Positions 53,187 through 64,000 of a stretch of DNA of 64,000 nucleotides are shown here, in pieces. The translations under genes and the position numbers were made by a program. The notes beneath the pieces were generated by a model that was not told the DNA's origin, did not search any database, and saw only the letters and a list, made by a program, of their open reading frames with translations. Location of the stretch: assembly GCA_039720395.1 (NCBI GenBank), contig CM077828.1, forward strand, positions 24,966,717 through 25,030,716. The letters run 5' to 3'. Source of the stretch: Liquidambar formosana. Taxonomy: Eukaryota > Streptophyta > Magnoliopsida > Saxifragales > Altingiaceae. Each line of letters opens with the position of its first letter. Positions within the stretch are counted from its first letter, which is position 1.

Positions 53187-54437
53187 TCTTCTTCAACACC
53201 TTCCTGGTTCTCTCTCTATCTCTATATATATATATATGTGTGTGTGTGTGATTTGAACTTACTATACTTAGCTATTTAGCTCTTCTCTCCTTGCACAGTC
53301 AACCCATTTGACAATTTTTTATGTTTTTTTTCTGGGGAAATTTTTCATCGGAATTTGATCATATATCTATACTAGTTTCCATAGAGACACAAATCGCCTT
53401 AAAGAGAATGAGATACCTATGCCTCAACCCGCCACTTCGCTTCTATCAATAACATTGTTTCATTATTGTTGGGCTCCTATAATGGCTTGCTTCGTAACAA
53501 AAAATGATAATTCACCTTTCCCATCTTTGCCTAATGTTCAGAGCCCGCCAATAAATTCTATGAAGCTACATCACCCTCCTACATGTCTTGAACATTCAAT
53601 GCATTCACATCAACCTGATGTTGATGTTTAGGGCCACCAATAGATTCTTCGAAGCCAAATCAATCTGATGTTTAGGACCTGTTGCACCTCTGAACATTTT
53701 GGTGCAGCCACATCAACCTAATTTTTAGGACTCATAAATAAGTATATTAATAAAAATTCAATCAAAATAAATACGGAATAAAACAAAAAATGATAATTCA
53801 CCCTTCTCGTATATAAATGTTCCGTGTATCACATTCTCAAATTTTGAAATTTTTTTCTGAAACAGAAAGAATCTCATCTCTGTAAGTGGACTAATTGAAA
53901 GATTGCTTGTTGACTTTTGTTTCTTGGGTTTGCTTGCTTCTTCTACTACTCTTTTTTATATGTTTAGAGGATGAAATATTGAAAAGACGGGGAAGCTAAG
54001 AGAGAAAAAGGGTTGCATAGTAGTGACAATTTATATACAGAGATATATGAGTTGGGTTAGCTTTGGGCTTTGGTGTGTTCCTTCCATATCTTTAAAGTTC
54101 TTTTAAGTTCTATCTCTTGCCCTCTTTTTCTCTCTTTCTCAAATCATCACTGTAAACTCTATATTTTACTTAAAGAATAAATTGTTTATAAGATATGAAA
54201 TTGGTGCCTATGCCAAATGAGACTTTTCTTATTTATAGGCACTCGTGTGTATAAAGAATGGCTAGGATCTCTACAAGTGTTTTTGATCTAATGACTGGGA
54301 GTAATCTAGATAGGCATTAAAAAATAGTACTACCTAAAAATATCTATAATATCTAACAAATTATTTTTGAGTACTACACCCTTGCTGCCTTGTACACTTG
54401 TCTATTGTATTTTAAAATATTTAACTTTATTATACTA

Positions 54438-55613
54438 CTAGTTTCCAAACCTGTGCAATGCACAGATTTATATATATATTAGTTTCAAAACCTGTGCAAT
54501 GCACAAATTTAGTTATAAAAATAATATTATTAGAAAATTAAAATTTTAACATAATATTTATTTTCTAAAATAGTAAAATGCATTTTTTAATATAATATGT
54601 CAATTAAATTTTAAAGATATAGACAAAAATAAATTACTTTAATAGTGGAAGTTTGTAAAAAAATGTATTTGGTATAATGTTAGCGTAATATGTCACACAA
54701 AATTTATGTATACTTCCAAAAAGGATAAATTATTTAGAAAAAAAAATATATTTAATGGTGGAAGCTTGTAAAAAATTGAAGAAAGTGACTCGTTATGGTA
54801 TTTGGTGGAAAAAGATTAAGACTTTCTAAAGCCTAGTCCATCCCATGATCATGGTTTTGATATGTTAGTACGTATTCCGGTATATTGCGTTTTTTTTTTT
54901 AATCATCATTGTCTTTATTTGTCTCTCTTTCTGATTATAACTATTTTTAGTTTTATATATTCAATTTTTGGGGCAGAAGATGAATAGGTATAAAGAAAAC
55001 GAAAAAAATATGGTATAATCTACTAAGTTTGGATTGAACATTGCACAGTGTAGGTTTTTCAATTCTTGCACATGAAAACAAAGAGATATGTATCATATAT
55101 CAAGCGTCAACTTACCTATACCGAGTGAAAAAAGAGCAGTGAAAACCAAAAAAAAAAAAAAAATTGGAGAAATTACCTTTTGGTGATTACTTCCCAACTT
55201 AATACCAAACAAAGAAAATTAGTAGTCTTTTTGAATCACATATACAGTTAATTTGTTGCAAGTTGGCAGATAATATTCTTTCTTTAGTATTAAGTTGGAA
55301 AGTGATTACTAAAAAAGTAATTTCCTCAAAAGTCACAAAGTAACTTACTTTTGAGTGAATATTTCCCAACTTAATACAAAACAAAGAAAATTGATAGTTA
55401 TTTTGACATAAGTATATAGTTAATTTATAGTAAGTTGACAGACATTATCCCTTTTTTGGTATTAGGTTAGAAAAGGGACACTAAAATGTAATATTTGCCT
55501 TTTTTCTCCAACATGTTCTTCTGCTCAACATGTGATTTGAAAAAAAAAAAAAAAATTTATAAATTTGACACGTGGCATCACCAGGGCTCATTTCCTCCAT
55601 TATATATATAGTA
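54438..55613 (-). mobile_element. Helitron array member 1, unit B
   Basis: The 3' end at 54438 has a perfect TGTGCATTGCACA palindrome before GGTTTGGAAACTAG. The second tandem 3' end near 54480 ends CTAAT. It includes the MITE pair at 55166-55499. Confidence 0.55.
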
Positions 55614-57071
55614 CTAGTTTATAACCCGTGCAACGCACGGGTGAAGTTTGTAAAGATAAATATTGTGAAAAATAAAAATTATATATATATAGCACTGATC
55701 AGGTCAGTATGTGTTGATATAAGTTATATCAGTATCATGCATTGGGGGTTGTACCCCTTACATTAGCGCAATGTATCCCTTAACCCATTAATGCATGAGG
55801 TACAACCCCCAATGCGGGTGTTGATATGATTTATATCAGTACATGCTTACCCGATCATCATCTTATATATATATATAATACACACTCGCAATGGCAGTTT
55901 AAATGGCAAAGAACCATGGCTCAGGAATCAAGTCTTGAGTTCGTGTCTTCACTCCCTCATTATTGGATGCATAAACTTGCGGATAGTTTGTGCATCATGA
56001 AGGATTAGTTTGGGCCTAACGGTTTGAGATACCCTTTGTTTGGTAAAAATGTATTTGCACAAATTTTTAAACATTTTTATAGTTTTGTAAGTAATTTGTA
56101 CCATTTTTTATGCATTTTCACCATTTCCATATAATGATTCTCTCCTTAATTGCAGCTTAAGGGCACATGTTAAGAATATTATCAATCAACTTGCTACAAA
56201 TTGATTGTATACATGTTTTAAAATGACTACCAATTTCCTTTGTTTGCTATTAAGTTGGGAAGTGAGAGAAGAAGAAAGAAAAGTTTAGAAAGAGAGAGAA
56301 TGTGTGGAGCAAAGAGGGAAGGAGAAGAAGATAAGAGAACATATAGATCTTTTCAATTTTTGGTAACAAACCATCTAAAGAATTTTGATTAAAATAATTT
56401 TTTTTTTCATCGAAGACAGATATGGAAAATTTAAAGATTTCGACTTGTCGTTTTTCTTTTAATCATTTTTTCCTCTATCTATCTCTTTTTCTTATTATGA
56501 CTATTTATAATTTTATACGTTCAATTTTTGAGAGAGAAGATGAATAGGTATAAAGAAAATGAATAAATATGGTAGTTTACAAAGTTTGGGATGAATATTG
56601 TATAGTGTGGGTTTTTCGATTCTCTCACATGAAAACAAAGAGATCTGTGGTGAATACCAAGCAACAATTTACTTGCATGAAAAAAAAAACGAAAAAAATA
56701 TTAGGGAAATTACTTTTTGACGATCACTCCTTAACTTAATACCAGACAAAGTAAGGTGGTAGTCATTTTGAAACATGTATACAGTCAATTTGTATCAAAT
56801 TAACAGAGAATAACTTTTGTTTGATATTAAAATAGAAAGTGGTCACTAAAAAAGCAATTTCTTCAAAAGTTACCAAAAGTAATTTTTTAGAAAAATTATG
56901 TTTTAGTGGTCAAATTTTAATGTAATACAAAATAAAAGAAATGAGTAGTCACACGAATATATATAATTAAGTTGTAGCAAGTTGACAACTTACATCCTTT
57001 ATTGGTATTAAGTTATAAAAGCATTACCAAAAAGTAATTTTTTGAAAAAAATTCATTGTTGAGCATGTGAT

Positions 57072-57102
<31 letters not shown>

Positions 57103-57234
57103 AACACGTGGCAGCTACAGGTAATGGTTTCGGCCATGGTTTCCAATCATTCATTGAAAGAAGAAAGAGAGGGAGAGAAGAGGAAAGTAACACGTGGCAT
57201 TAAATGGTTTCAAATCCTTCGTTATATATATATA
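55614..57234 (-). mobile_element. Helitron array member 2, unit B
   Basis: The 3' hairpin CCCGTG-CGTTG-CACGGG before TTATAAACTAG is at 55614. Contents parallel 47136-48761: MITE 55691-55864, SINE-like segment from about 55885, MITE pair 56704-57044. Confidence 0.65.
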
Positions 57235-58816
57235 CTAGAAGGAACCCGCGCGATGCGCAGGAATCGCAACTCTGGGACAATGTTGTAGGTTTAACTTCCC
57301 ACTCCTTATTAGGACCACCACTAGTTACGTTTAATCTGGGCGTTAGTTGATACCAAGTAAAAGTTATACCCTGTTAGCAAAAAAGAAATGAGGACAACTT
57401 ATGTGTTCAAAAGTACGAATATCTTAGAAAAATATAATGATCCATAATATAATTTCCTAACCACTTTACTTGTGTGATGTGTGGGAATCACAAATAAATA
57501 TCGTCAACTCAAATGCTTAGTGAAAGCGTGACAACCTATTTAAACAAATGCGAAAATCCAAAAGAATATAAGTTGAATGAAAAATATTTAATCATTGATT
57601 GAACTTTTGTCAAATACACTTTCAAAAACCCATCAAAATACAATAATTGTTTCTATAATGAACTAAGGTTGTGTTTGGTATGTGGGTTTAGGGAATGGAA
57701 TGGAATACTTATTCCATTGGTAAAAAAAAATGGAGTGTTTGTTTGCCAAAGGAACGGAATCCTTATTCTTTGAGATTGGCTAATGATGGAATAAGCATTC
57801 CACCCCCTAGAAGAGAGAATGCTCATTCCAGCCAAAGAAAGAAAAAGGCAATGCCCGTGGAGCCCACCTTTTGACAGAAATCATTATTCCCTTCTCTTCT
57901 CATCTCATCCCCATCTTTCTCACTATCTCTCTCACAAAAAAATCATTTGCAATTTCATAGCTTTGGCCGTAGGAATTTTGTCTCCGTCGCCGATCTCATC
58001 CCTTCGCTAATCTTGTTGCCGGCGCGAAGGGCAAGTCATTGCCGTCATCGTTCTCATCACCGTCCCCATTGTCGTCGCACCTCCACAAAACGCCATCGTC
58101 ATGGCCGATCTGATAGCTATCGTAGTCCCAGCACTGTCGCCATCTTTGTCCTCATCTCCTCCCAGATCTACACCACGCTCCTCCAGATCTACAACTCATG
58201 GAGCATAACAGCCCTCTTGGTTATGGCAGCCATGGCAACCCTGTCAATTACAACACTTGTCGGATGGGTATGCCATGACAAAGATGATGAAAAAAACAAA
58301 AACAAAAAATAAAACACAAAATTCAATCTTAATGATGATGATGACAATGGCCATAAAAAAAATGGGTATGGATTTAGGATTTGGGTTTTGAGTTCATAGT
58401 TTTTGTTGATTTATTCTAGGTGGTTCTCTCGGGTTATAGTTCTCCGTTGGCTAAATGTTTTTTGTGGAATGAAAATTATTAATTTAATTGTTTCTATAGT
58501 GAACTAAAGCTCTCATATGGGTGTGAGGGGATAGGGTGGTGGATTTTGAAATTTGAATGCGTTTTATATGGGTGTGAGGGGGAGAGAGGGAAAGAGAGGA
58601 GTATGAGGGAAGGAGTTTAAGTATCTGATGAGAGAGAGAGAGAGAGAGGAGAAGAAGGGCCGTACGGGAAAGGAAGGGAAAAAAAAGAAAATTTGCTGAC
58701 ATCATCGTGTGGCCCCAAAGTGAATGAGAGAGAGATTTTAGAGGGAAGGGTTATGAGCTTTCCATTTCATCTATCGGTGAAGTCAGTAAAACTCTTAATT
58801 ATAGTATTAGTATAGA
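57235..58816 (-). mobile_element. Non-autonomous Helitron, unit B copy
   Basis: Bounded by A|CTAG at 57235 and TATAGA|T at 58816; minus-strand 5' end TCTATACTAATACTATAATT, 3' end CTGCGCATCGCGCGGG hairpin then TTCCTTCTAG. At 1582 bp it is longer than the unit A copy (1375 bp), owing to indels including about 100 bp at 57395-57495. Host A and T flanks are intact. Confidence 0.8.
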
Positions 58817-58846
58817 TATTATATTATTATATTATTATTATTATTA

Positions 58847-60540
58847 GGGAAAATTACACTTTGCCCCCCTTATCTTTTACTCGAAATCACTTTTCACCCC
58901 TCATCTACAAAATCCTACAAATACCCCCCTCAATTACCGGAACACGTTAAATGGATGACGGCGTTAACGGAATGAATAAAATGACCATTTTGCCCCTAAT
59001 GCTGAAGAAGCACCATCGTAGCTCCATTGCCAAACCCAAAACCAAACCCATATACAAACCCTAACCCCAACCAAACACAGAGAAATCATCAACCACCATC
59101 ATCGTCGTTGGGTCATCACCGACCATCTCAGAGCAACCAGCAAACCGTCGGCAGCTCTTCTGACCACGAAGCCCCTCCTCCTCACCCCCCAAACACTCAT
59201 CGCCGCTGCTCCTCTCCTTGCCAAGCACGAAGCTCATCGCCGGCGCGAGGGTTTGGAAAAGAAAGAAAAAAATAGCAAAAATTGCAAATGGATGACTCAC
59301 CACTGTTCGTCGGCGAGGATGGAGAGCGTGGGAGCTTTGAGCATCCGACGGCAGTTCAGATCTACAACCACTATGAAGAACCGCAACAATCCGACGGCGG
59401 TTTGCAGATCGCTATTGAGTTGCCGTGGACGGTGCACGACCATCGGTGAGGAAGGTTTGGGCTTCAGATTTGAATCTTATCTGTCAATGAATGGGTTTGG
59501 GTTCAAGCATCGAAGAGATAAAAAAAAATAAAAAATAAAAAAAAGGTCGAATGAAGAAGAAGCAGCCATGGCTGCCAACCTACCATTGTTGCTGCTTCTC
59601 TTTTCTCCTTTCTTTGCTTTTCCTACCTTTTTCTCAGCAACCAAACGGTGCATTTAGGGTTTGCTCTGGTAAATTAAGGTGAGGGAGAGCACGTGAGCCC
59701 GCTATAGTTCTCGGTCGAAACAAATCCGACCCATAGCCATTTATCTCAGGTCATCCATGGAGGAATCTACGGTTCTGCCAACCTACCATTGCTGCTGGTT
59801 CTCCTTTCTCCTTTCTTTGCTTTTCCTACCTTTTTCTCAGCAACCAAACGGTGCATTTAGGGTTTACTCTAGTAAATTAAGGTGAGGGAGAGCACGTGAG
59901 CCCGCTATAGTTCTCGGTCGAAGCAGATCCGACCCATAGCCATTAATCTCAGGTCATCCATGGAGGAATCTACGGTTGTTTTTTGTCGTTTTGGTTTTTG
60001 AAAAATCAGGTAGTCATGTAAGCGTCTGCAAATAGATGTTACAGATTTATATATTTGTTTTTCTTACCCTGTGTTTGGCTACCGAGAAAATTTGGGGAAA
60101 TGAGAAAAAAAAATCCTCTTTTTTTTTTGGGTGGGGGAAATCAGGTGACTATATGAGAAGGCAAAGATGCATTTGGCTATTTTCTTGGCCTAGGCATTAT
60201 ACAATCGGAGCAACTGTTCATCGCCGCCTCCTAGGCTGCTCCTATGGTATTTATCTCTATGGCTTATCAATGGGGTTTGGCAGCACCTGAGAGCCAACAC
60301 CGGAGAGCAGGTTAGATAGAGAGAAGATGGTATGCAAGGGCATTTTTGGCATAAAATCACATTAAATTGGTCACGTGCAACACACGTGATGAATTTCCGT
60401 TAAAAGTCTCACGGTTGGTAGACGGAGGGGATTAAAATGATAATGTTTAAAACTTCAAGGGGGTATTTGTAGGATTTTGTAGATGAGGGGTGAAAAGTGA
60501 TTTCGGGCAAAAGATGAGGGGGGCAAAGTGTAATTTTCCC
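58847..60540. mobile_element. MULE (Pack-MULE-like) inserted in unit B
   Basis: TIRs of about 85 bp (58847-58931, 60456-60540) start GGGAAAATTACACTTTGCCC and differ at only a few bases. The 9-bp flanks are TTATTATTA on both sides (58838-58846, 60541-60549), though this is low-complexity DNA. The interior has no transposase; it holds Pro/Ser/Gln-rich open frames (59027-59531) of unknown origin and a 203-bp tandem duplication. It sits directly upstream of the 60798 gene. Confidence 0.82.
59573..59979. repeat. 203-bp tandem duplication inside the MULE
   Basis: Units 59573-59775 and 59776-59979 are nearly identical (TGCCAACCTACCATTG... to ...GAGGAATCTACGGTT), differing at a handful of bases. A recent duplication. 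Confidence 0.9.
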
Positions 60541-60622
60541 TTATTATTATTATATTATTATATATTATATATTATACAGATGTATGGATAGATATAGATT
60601 ATATAGATGTAGGTAAAGATAT

Positions 60623-60631
60623 TTAGGGTTT
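60623..60631 (+). promoter_or_regulatory. Telo-box in the 60798 gene promoter/leader
   Basis: TTAGGGTTT (reverse of AAACCCTAA). In plants this element near the start site is enriched in ribosomal-protein and ribosome-biogenesis genes. Position about 170 bases before the start codon. Confidence 0.5.
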
Positions 60632-60797
60632 CAGGTTGCGTTCTCTCTGCTGCTTTCACTCGGTGCTAGCCGTCACTGGCCGCCGTTGTTGTCCAGGTTC
60701 TTAGGTTTTAGTTGGTTCTCATTGGATTCCACGGTTGATTCTCAGACTATTTCTGTGCTTCCTCAGCAGTTTTCGAGCTTCATATCACGATTCTCCC

Positions 60798-61991
60798 ATG
60801 ACTCTCCTCGAACTCATCACGAAGGCTTCGGCCAATCCGGAAATTATCCTCGCCTCCGAATCAGACTACCCTATCATTCTCAACCCAGACGAGAGTCTGC
60901 TCAACTTGGAACCCCAACTCAAAGAAGGCTTAAACCCCAATTTTCTTATTCAACCCGTAACTGGCTTCCAGATCTCGCGTATCGATGCCGAAATCATCGA
61001 TTGGGGACAGAAATTTCTCAAAAAGCTGAAGCGAAAGCTCAAAAACCCTCACAATTTCGGTGCTGATGATTTTCTCGGGATTTTGAATGCATTTTTCGAG
61101 AAAATTGGCAAGAAAGTTGGCATTTCAATTGGGGTTGATCCGTCGGATAATGGGTACACTTGTAAATTGATTGAAAAGGTAGGGTTTTTTATGGGTCGGG
61201 AGGTCGTAAGGTTGGTTTTGGAGGCGTGTGTTGTTTTGGAGATTTGGGAAGTGTTAGAAACATTAATAGTTCATGGGCTTGTCGAACATTCGTGTTATTC
61301 CAATTTGGTTAATAGTCTTGTGACAAAGAGGAAGTCGGACTTGCTTTGTGTTTGTGTTAAGCATTTTTCGGACCTTCCATCGTCTGATTTTTTATGCGTT
61401 TTGAAATATTTTCTTTCAACGCCTAAGGGAGCTTATAGTAGTATGGTTGCTGTGAAGAAGGAATGGGAGAGTGAAGCATTGCTAGCTATAGAGAAGGCGA
61501 CAGATAAGAGTCTTAAAGGGAAGAAAATACGCATGGCAAATGACGCTTCAATTCTGCTTATGATTGCATATGATGGGTTTTCGGTTTCCGAGCTGTGTTT
61601 GCATTATTTGATTGCATCAATGAGTCTTGACGAATTGATATTGACGTCTGCCATTAGTAAGTTGAATGGCGTGGAGATTATGGCTTTGATTCAGTACTTG
61701 GGGAAGTGGTTGAATAAATACGAAAGGTTTCCGCAGGCAGGGCCTTGTCCAAAAGCATCGTCAATGTTGGGGTTGAAGACTTGTGAGTGGGTTCCTACAG
61801 TTGAAGACATTGTGAAATGTATTGGGTTGGTGCTAGACGAGCATTTCTCTTCATTGGTGTTGCATCCGGAGTTTCGTGAAGTGCTGAGATCTATACAGGG
61901 AACTGTTAATTCCTTAGCTTTGGAGACAAGGCTCTGCTGTTCCATGGCTAATGTCATAGAGAATTTGAGAACTGAAGTTAAAGGTGTGTAG
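60798..61991 (+). CDS. Conserved plant protein of unknown function (397 aa)
   Basis: A single long open frame that I recognise as plant-like but cannot assign. The start is placed at 60798 (MTLLELITKASANPE) rather than the in-frame ATG at 60735, because the 21 extra residues are hydrophobic and overlap the leader. The protein looks mainly alpha-helical and has no membrane segment or catalytic motif I can point to. Blocks include DAEIIDWGQKFLKKLKRKLK (near residues 60-80), NLVNSLVTKRKSDLLCVCVK and EREVLRSIQ-like C-terminal helices. It ends EVKGV; a possible donor at the very end (AAAG|GTGTGT) joined to an acceptor near 62413 would give EVKG and a stop, so splicing barely alters the product. 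The telo-box hints at a nucleolar or ribosome-biogenesis role (possibly NOL11-like), but this is a guess. Confidence 0.85.
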   Translation: MTLLELITKASANPEIILASESDYPIILNPDESLLNLEPQLKEGLNPNFLIQPVTGFQISRIDAEIIDWGQKFLKKLKRKLKNPHNFGADDFLGILNAFFEKIGKKVGISIGVDPSDNGYTCKLIEKVGFFMGREVVRLVLEACVVLEIWEVLETLIVHGLVEHSCYSNLVNSLVTKRKSDLLCVCVKHFSDLPSSDFLCVLKYFLSTPKGAYSSMVAVKKEWESEALLAIEKATDKSLKGKKIRMANDASILLMIAYDGFSVSELCLHYLIASMSLDELILTSAISKLNGVEIMALIQYLGKWLNKYERFPQAGPCPKASSMLGLKTCEWVPTVEDIVKCIGLVLDEHFSSLVLHPEFREVLRSIQGTVNSLALETRLCCSMANVIENLRTEVKGV

Positions 61992-61999
61992 GCTGAACT

Positions 62000-63240
62000 C
62001 CAAATTGTTAGTAATGTTACATTGATGCTTTAAAAAAAATAAAGAAAAACTGTATCTGCAACATCGGGCCTATTTTAAATTGTCAGCATAATTTAAAATC
62101 ACTTTGGAATGAATTGATGTTATCTTGTTTGAACCAAAAATATTTTGTGCAATTTTATGGGTTGGTATGAAATATTTTGTTGTGATGTTCTGATATTTGC
62201 TTTATTGTTATGCATATTTGCTTTATTGTTCTGAGATTACCCTTTTTCTGTTTTAGGGAGAGAAATTTGCTTTATAATCTCATGTAGTCATGTGCAATAT
62301 TCAACTCTAAAATTTGCTATGATTGTTGATCCTAAACTTTGGTTTCTGTTGGCAAAATTTTAGAGTTAGTATATCAAAACATCTTGTTGCATCTAATTTC
62401 GTAATTGTTTTTAGGTTGAAGAGGGGTAGTCTAAAGACAAGCATATTTCCGCGCGGTGATCAGCTTAGAGGAACGGGATTCAAGTTTCTCAGAACTCTGA
62501 ATTACGTAAAGTGAACAGGAGATTCCTTTGGGGGATCCTCACATATTTGGCAGATTTGGCCTTCTTTGTATGGCAGGGACCATTTTGGCCTAAAAGTTTT
62601 GTTTTGTTTTTGTTTTTTCCTTTTTTCCTGGTTGACGTATGACCTGCTAGTTGCGAGTTAAACTGCATAGATTCTAGTGGATTTCTATTTTCTTTCATTT
62701 TTCGTTTGGATAATCAAATATATCGTCAGGGAGTTCGAGGTTTACACACTTTCAGTGCATGGGTGTCTATCTCTCTCTCTCTCTCTCTCCTGGTTGGCTT
62801 GATTTTTCATACTTTTCTTTATTTTTCTCACATTTGTATCATGATTCTATTTATGTTGACAGACGATATTGAAAATTAGTCAGAAACATTGTTTGGGTCA
62901 GGTTTGGTTCTGATTCCTGAGTTTGCCACTAATTGAATTTGATCTCACGAGCACAGTTTTCACATTGAAACTTAGCCTTCTTGTGTTCTCACATCGTATT
63001 CTTGCTGGACCTTTGGTAGGAGAGATCATAGGAACAGAAACCTGCCACGTCTTACCCTCTTGCAGTTGTAAGGGGCAGACTCATGATGAGAGATGCATTT
63101 TGAATCTTTCCTTACAAAATGAGAGGATACTTTTGCGAGGATAAAAATATGGGGGCATCCTCTCAGGCTATTTATGGAGTATCTCAGGTACGGTTTTGGT
63201 AGCAAGCCATTTCGGTGGAAAAATTATCTAAAATGAAGGG
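62000..63240. other. 3' flank of the 60798 gene
   Basis: An AATAAA at 62038-62043 could be a poly(A) signal. A (TC)n tract lies at about 62768-62790. No further gene is supported; short frames at 62323-62514 and 62923-63144 have no recognisable content. Confidence 0.5.
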
Positions 63241-63244
63241 CATT

Positions 63245-63700
63245 TTGACATGGACTCTCCACCCTTATGTTCGATCGAGATTAATTTCGATGGAGCTGTA
63301 AGGCCTTTTTCTTCCGCTAATGTATGTTTAGGTAGAGACTGGTTTGGGAACCAGGTAAAGTCGGGGCATCATGGTGAGTTATAGAATCAGATGCTTTACC
63401 AGACATGGCAGAATCAGGGGCGTTCGGGCTAGGGGCTTCTGACTTCTGTGGTTTGTGACGAGAAGTGGTCTGATGTGATTATTGAAGGAGAAGCTAGTTC
63501 AGTGGTGTCCATTGTCCACTATCTGTGGATTTAGTGCTCCATCTAATACAGGACCTTGGCATCTGCGCCATATTCTACACTCCCAGTTATTTTGTTCAAT
63601 CTGTCTTCACCATCGCCCCTGTTATTTTGGTTGCTTGTGATTTTCATGAGACCTGGCAATTTCTACGCCCATTTGCAGGATTAGGTTTTGCAGATAACGT
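63245..63700 (+). pseudogene. Decayed RNase H-like (RVT_3) domain
   Basis: Three frames in succession spell parts of the plant RVT_3/RNase H-like domain: IEINFDGAVRPF..RDWFGNQV (from about 63277), PDMAESGAFGLGASD (from 63399) and KWSDVIIEGEASSVVSIVHY (from 63473). At least two frameshifts and a stop separate them. Such domains come from LINE retroelements or their domesticated copies; this one cannot encode an active enzyme. Confidence 0.65.
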
Positions 63701-64000
63701 TCATATATATCTTTTGTTCTTCCCCCCCCCCAATCACCACCAAAAAGGAACCTCATTGGATTTGAACTCTTATGATGAGAGCATTCTAAATGTTGAGATA
63801 GATTGGTGGGACAATGAGAACGGATGCATTATGAGTAGCAGCACTCACTGATAACATGAGAGATCATGCTACCAAAATCTTTCCACTGCATTGACAAGGA
63901 ACAGTTTGAGGACAAGAAGTGAAACGATGAGCAAAGATTATCAGGTTAATGGTTGCTTTAGATAATAATCCCAGATGCAAGACACTAACAAACACTGTCA

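Larger units (their letters stand above)
53183..60743. repeat. Large tandem duplication, unit B (7.6 kb)
   Basis: Second copy, directly abutting unit A through a shared TCTC at 53183-53186. Its right end is the functional leader of the gene at 60798. Its only large private insertion is the MULE at 58847-60540. Confidence 0.9.

Noticed and set aside
60735..60797. Upstream in-frame ATG of the 397-aa gene
   Set aside because: The extra 21 residues overlap leader sequence shared with the orphan copy, and MTLLELI at 60798 is a more natural start.

Overview
The window is nuclear DNA of a flowering plant, most likely a eudicot. It has intron-rich genes with plant-specific families, AT-rich intergenic DNA, many (GA)n and (AT)n microsatellites, and a dense load of Helitrons, Mutator-like elements (MULEs), MITEs, retroposons and LTR remnants. 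I cannot name the species.

Five protein genes can be supported. (1) 270-553, minus: the first two coding exons of a RAD6-type ubiquitin-conjugating enzyme (UBC1/2 class), running off the left edge, with a leader intron and a tandemly duplicated 5' leader. (2) 8076-12513, minus: a six-exon group IIb WRKY factor of the WRKY72/61 type. Its DNA-binding domain is intact but the last exon carries two frameshifts. (3) 23465-33468, plus: a complete 16-exon mitochondrial delta-1-pyrroline-5-carboxylate dehydrogenase (ALDH12A1/P5CDH, 554 aa) with one GC-AG intron. (4) 36257-40205, minus: a complete five-exon plant cysteine oxidase (PCO1/2 type, 280 aa). Its upstream DNA has an exact match to the hypoxia-responsive promoter element and a G-quadruplex motif. 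(5) 60798-61991, plus: an essentially intronless 397-aa conserved plant protein that I do not recognise with certainty. A decayed RNase H-like (RVT_3) fragment lies at 63245-63700.

Layout: 1-1.6 kb UBC 5' half; 1.8-7.4 kb repeats (a MULE with 9-bp target duplications, a hairpin cluster, a mini-Helitron, a retroposon); 8-12.6 kb WRKY gene; 13-23 kb intergenic, with a SINE, a retroposon with a 17-bp target duplication, and a Pack-MULE carrying a broken PPR gene fragment; 23.4-33.5 kb P5CDH; 35-36 kb Helitron; 36.2-40.2 kb PCO; 41-44.6 kb intergenic; 44.6-60.7 kb a large tandem duplication; 60.7-62 kb gene 5; 62-64 kb retroelement relics.

The most striking structure is the tandem duplication. 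Unit A (44648-53186) and unit B (53183-60743) are near-identical apart from later insertions. Each ends in the promoter and 5' leader of gene 5, so unit A ends in an orphan promoter/leader copy. The join lies in a 4-bp TCTC microhomology. Each unit holds a head-to-tail array of minus-strand Helitron 3' ends (hairpin plus CTAG). After the duplication, unit A gained a plus-strand Helitron, a solo LTR and a small MULE-type MITE, while unit B gained a 1.7-kb MULE.

The genes do not form a pathway. Proline catabolism (P5CDH), oxygen sensing (PCO), defence transcription (WRKY) and ubiquitination (UBC) are ordinary neighbours. I found no operon-like or wholly new system; the interest lies in genome-structural events and a few regulatory sites.
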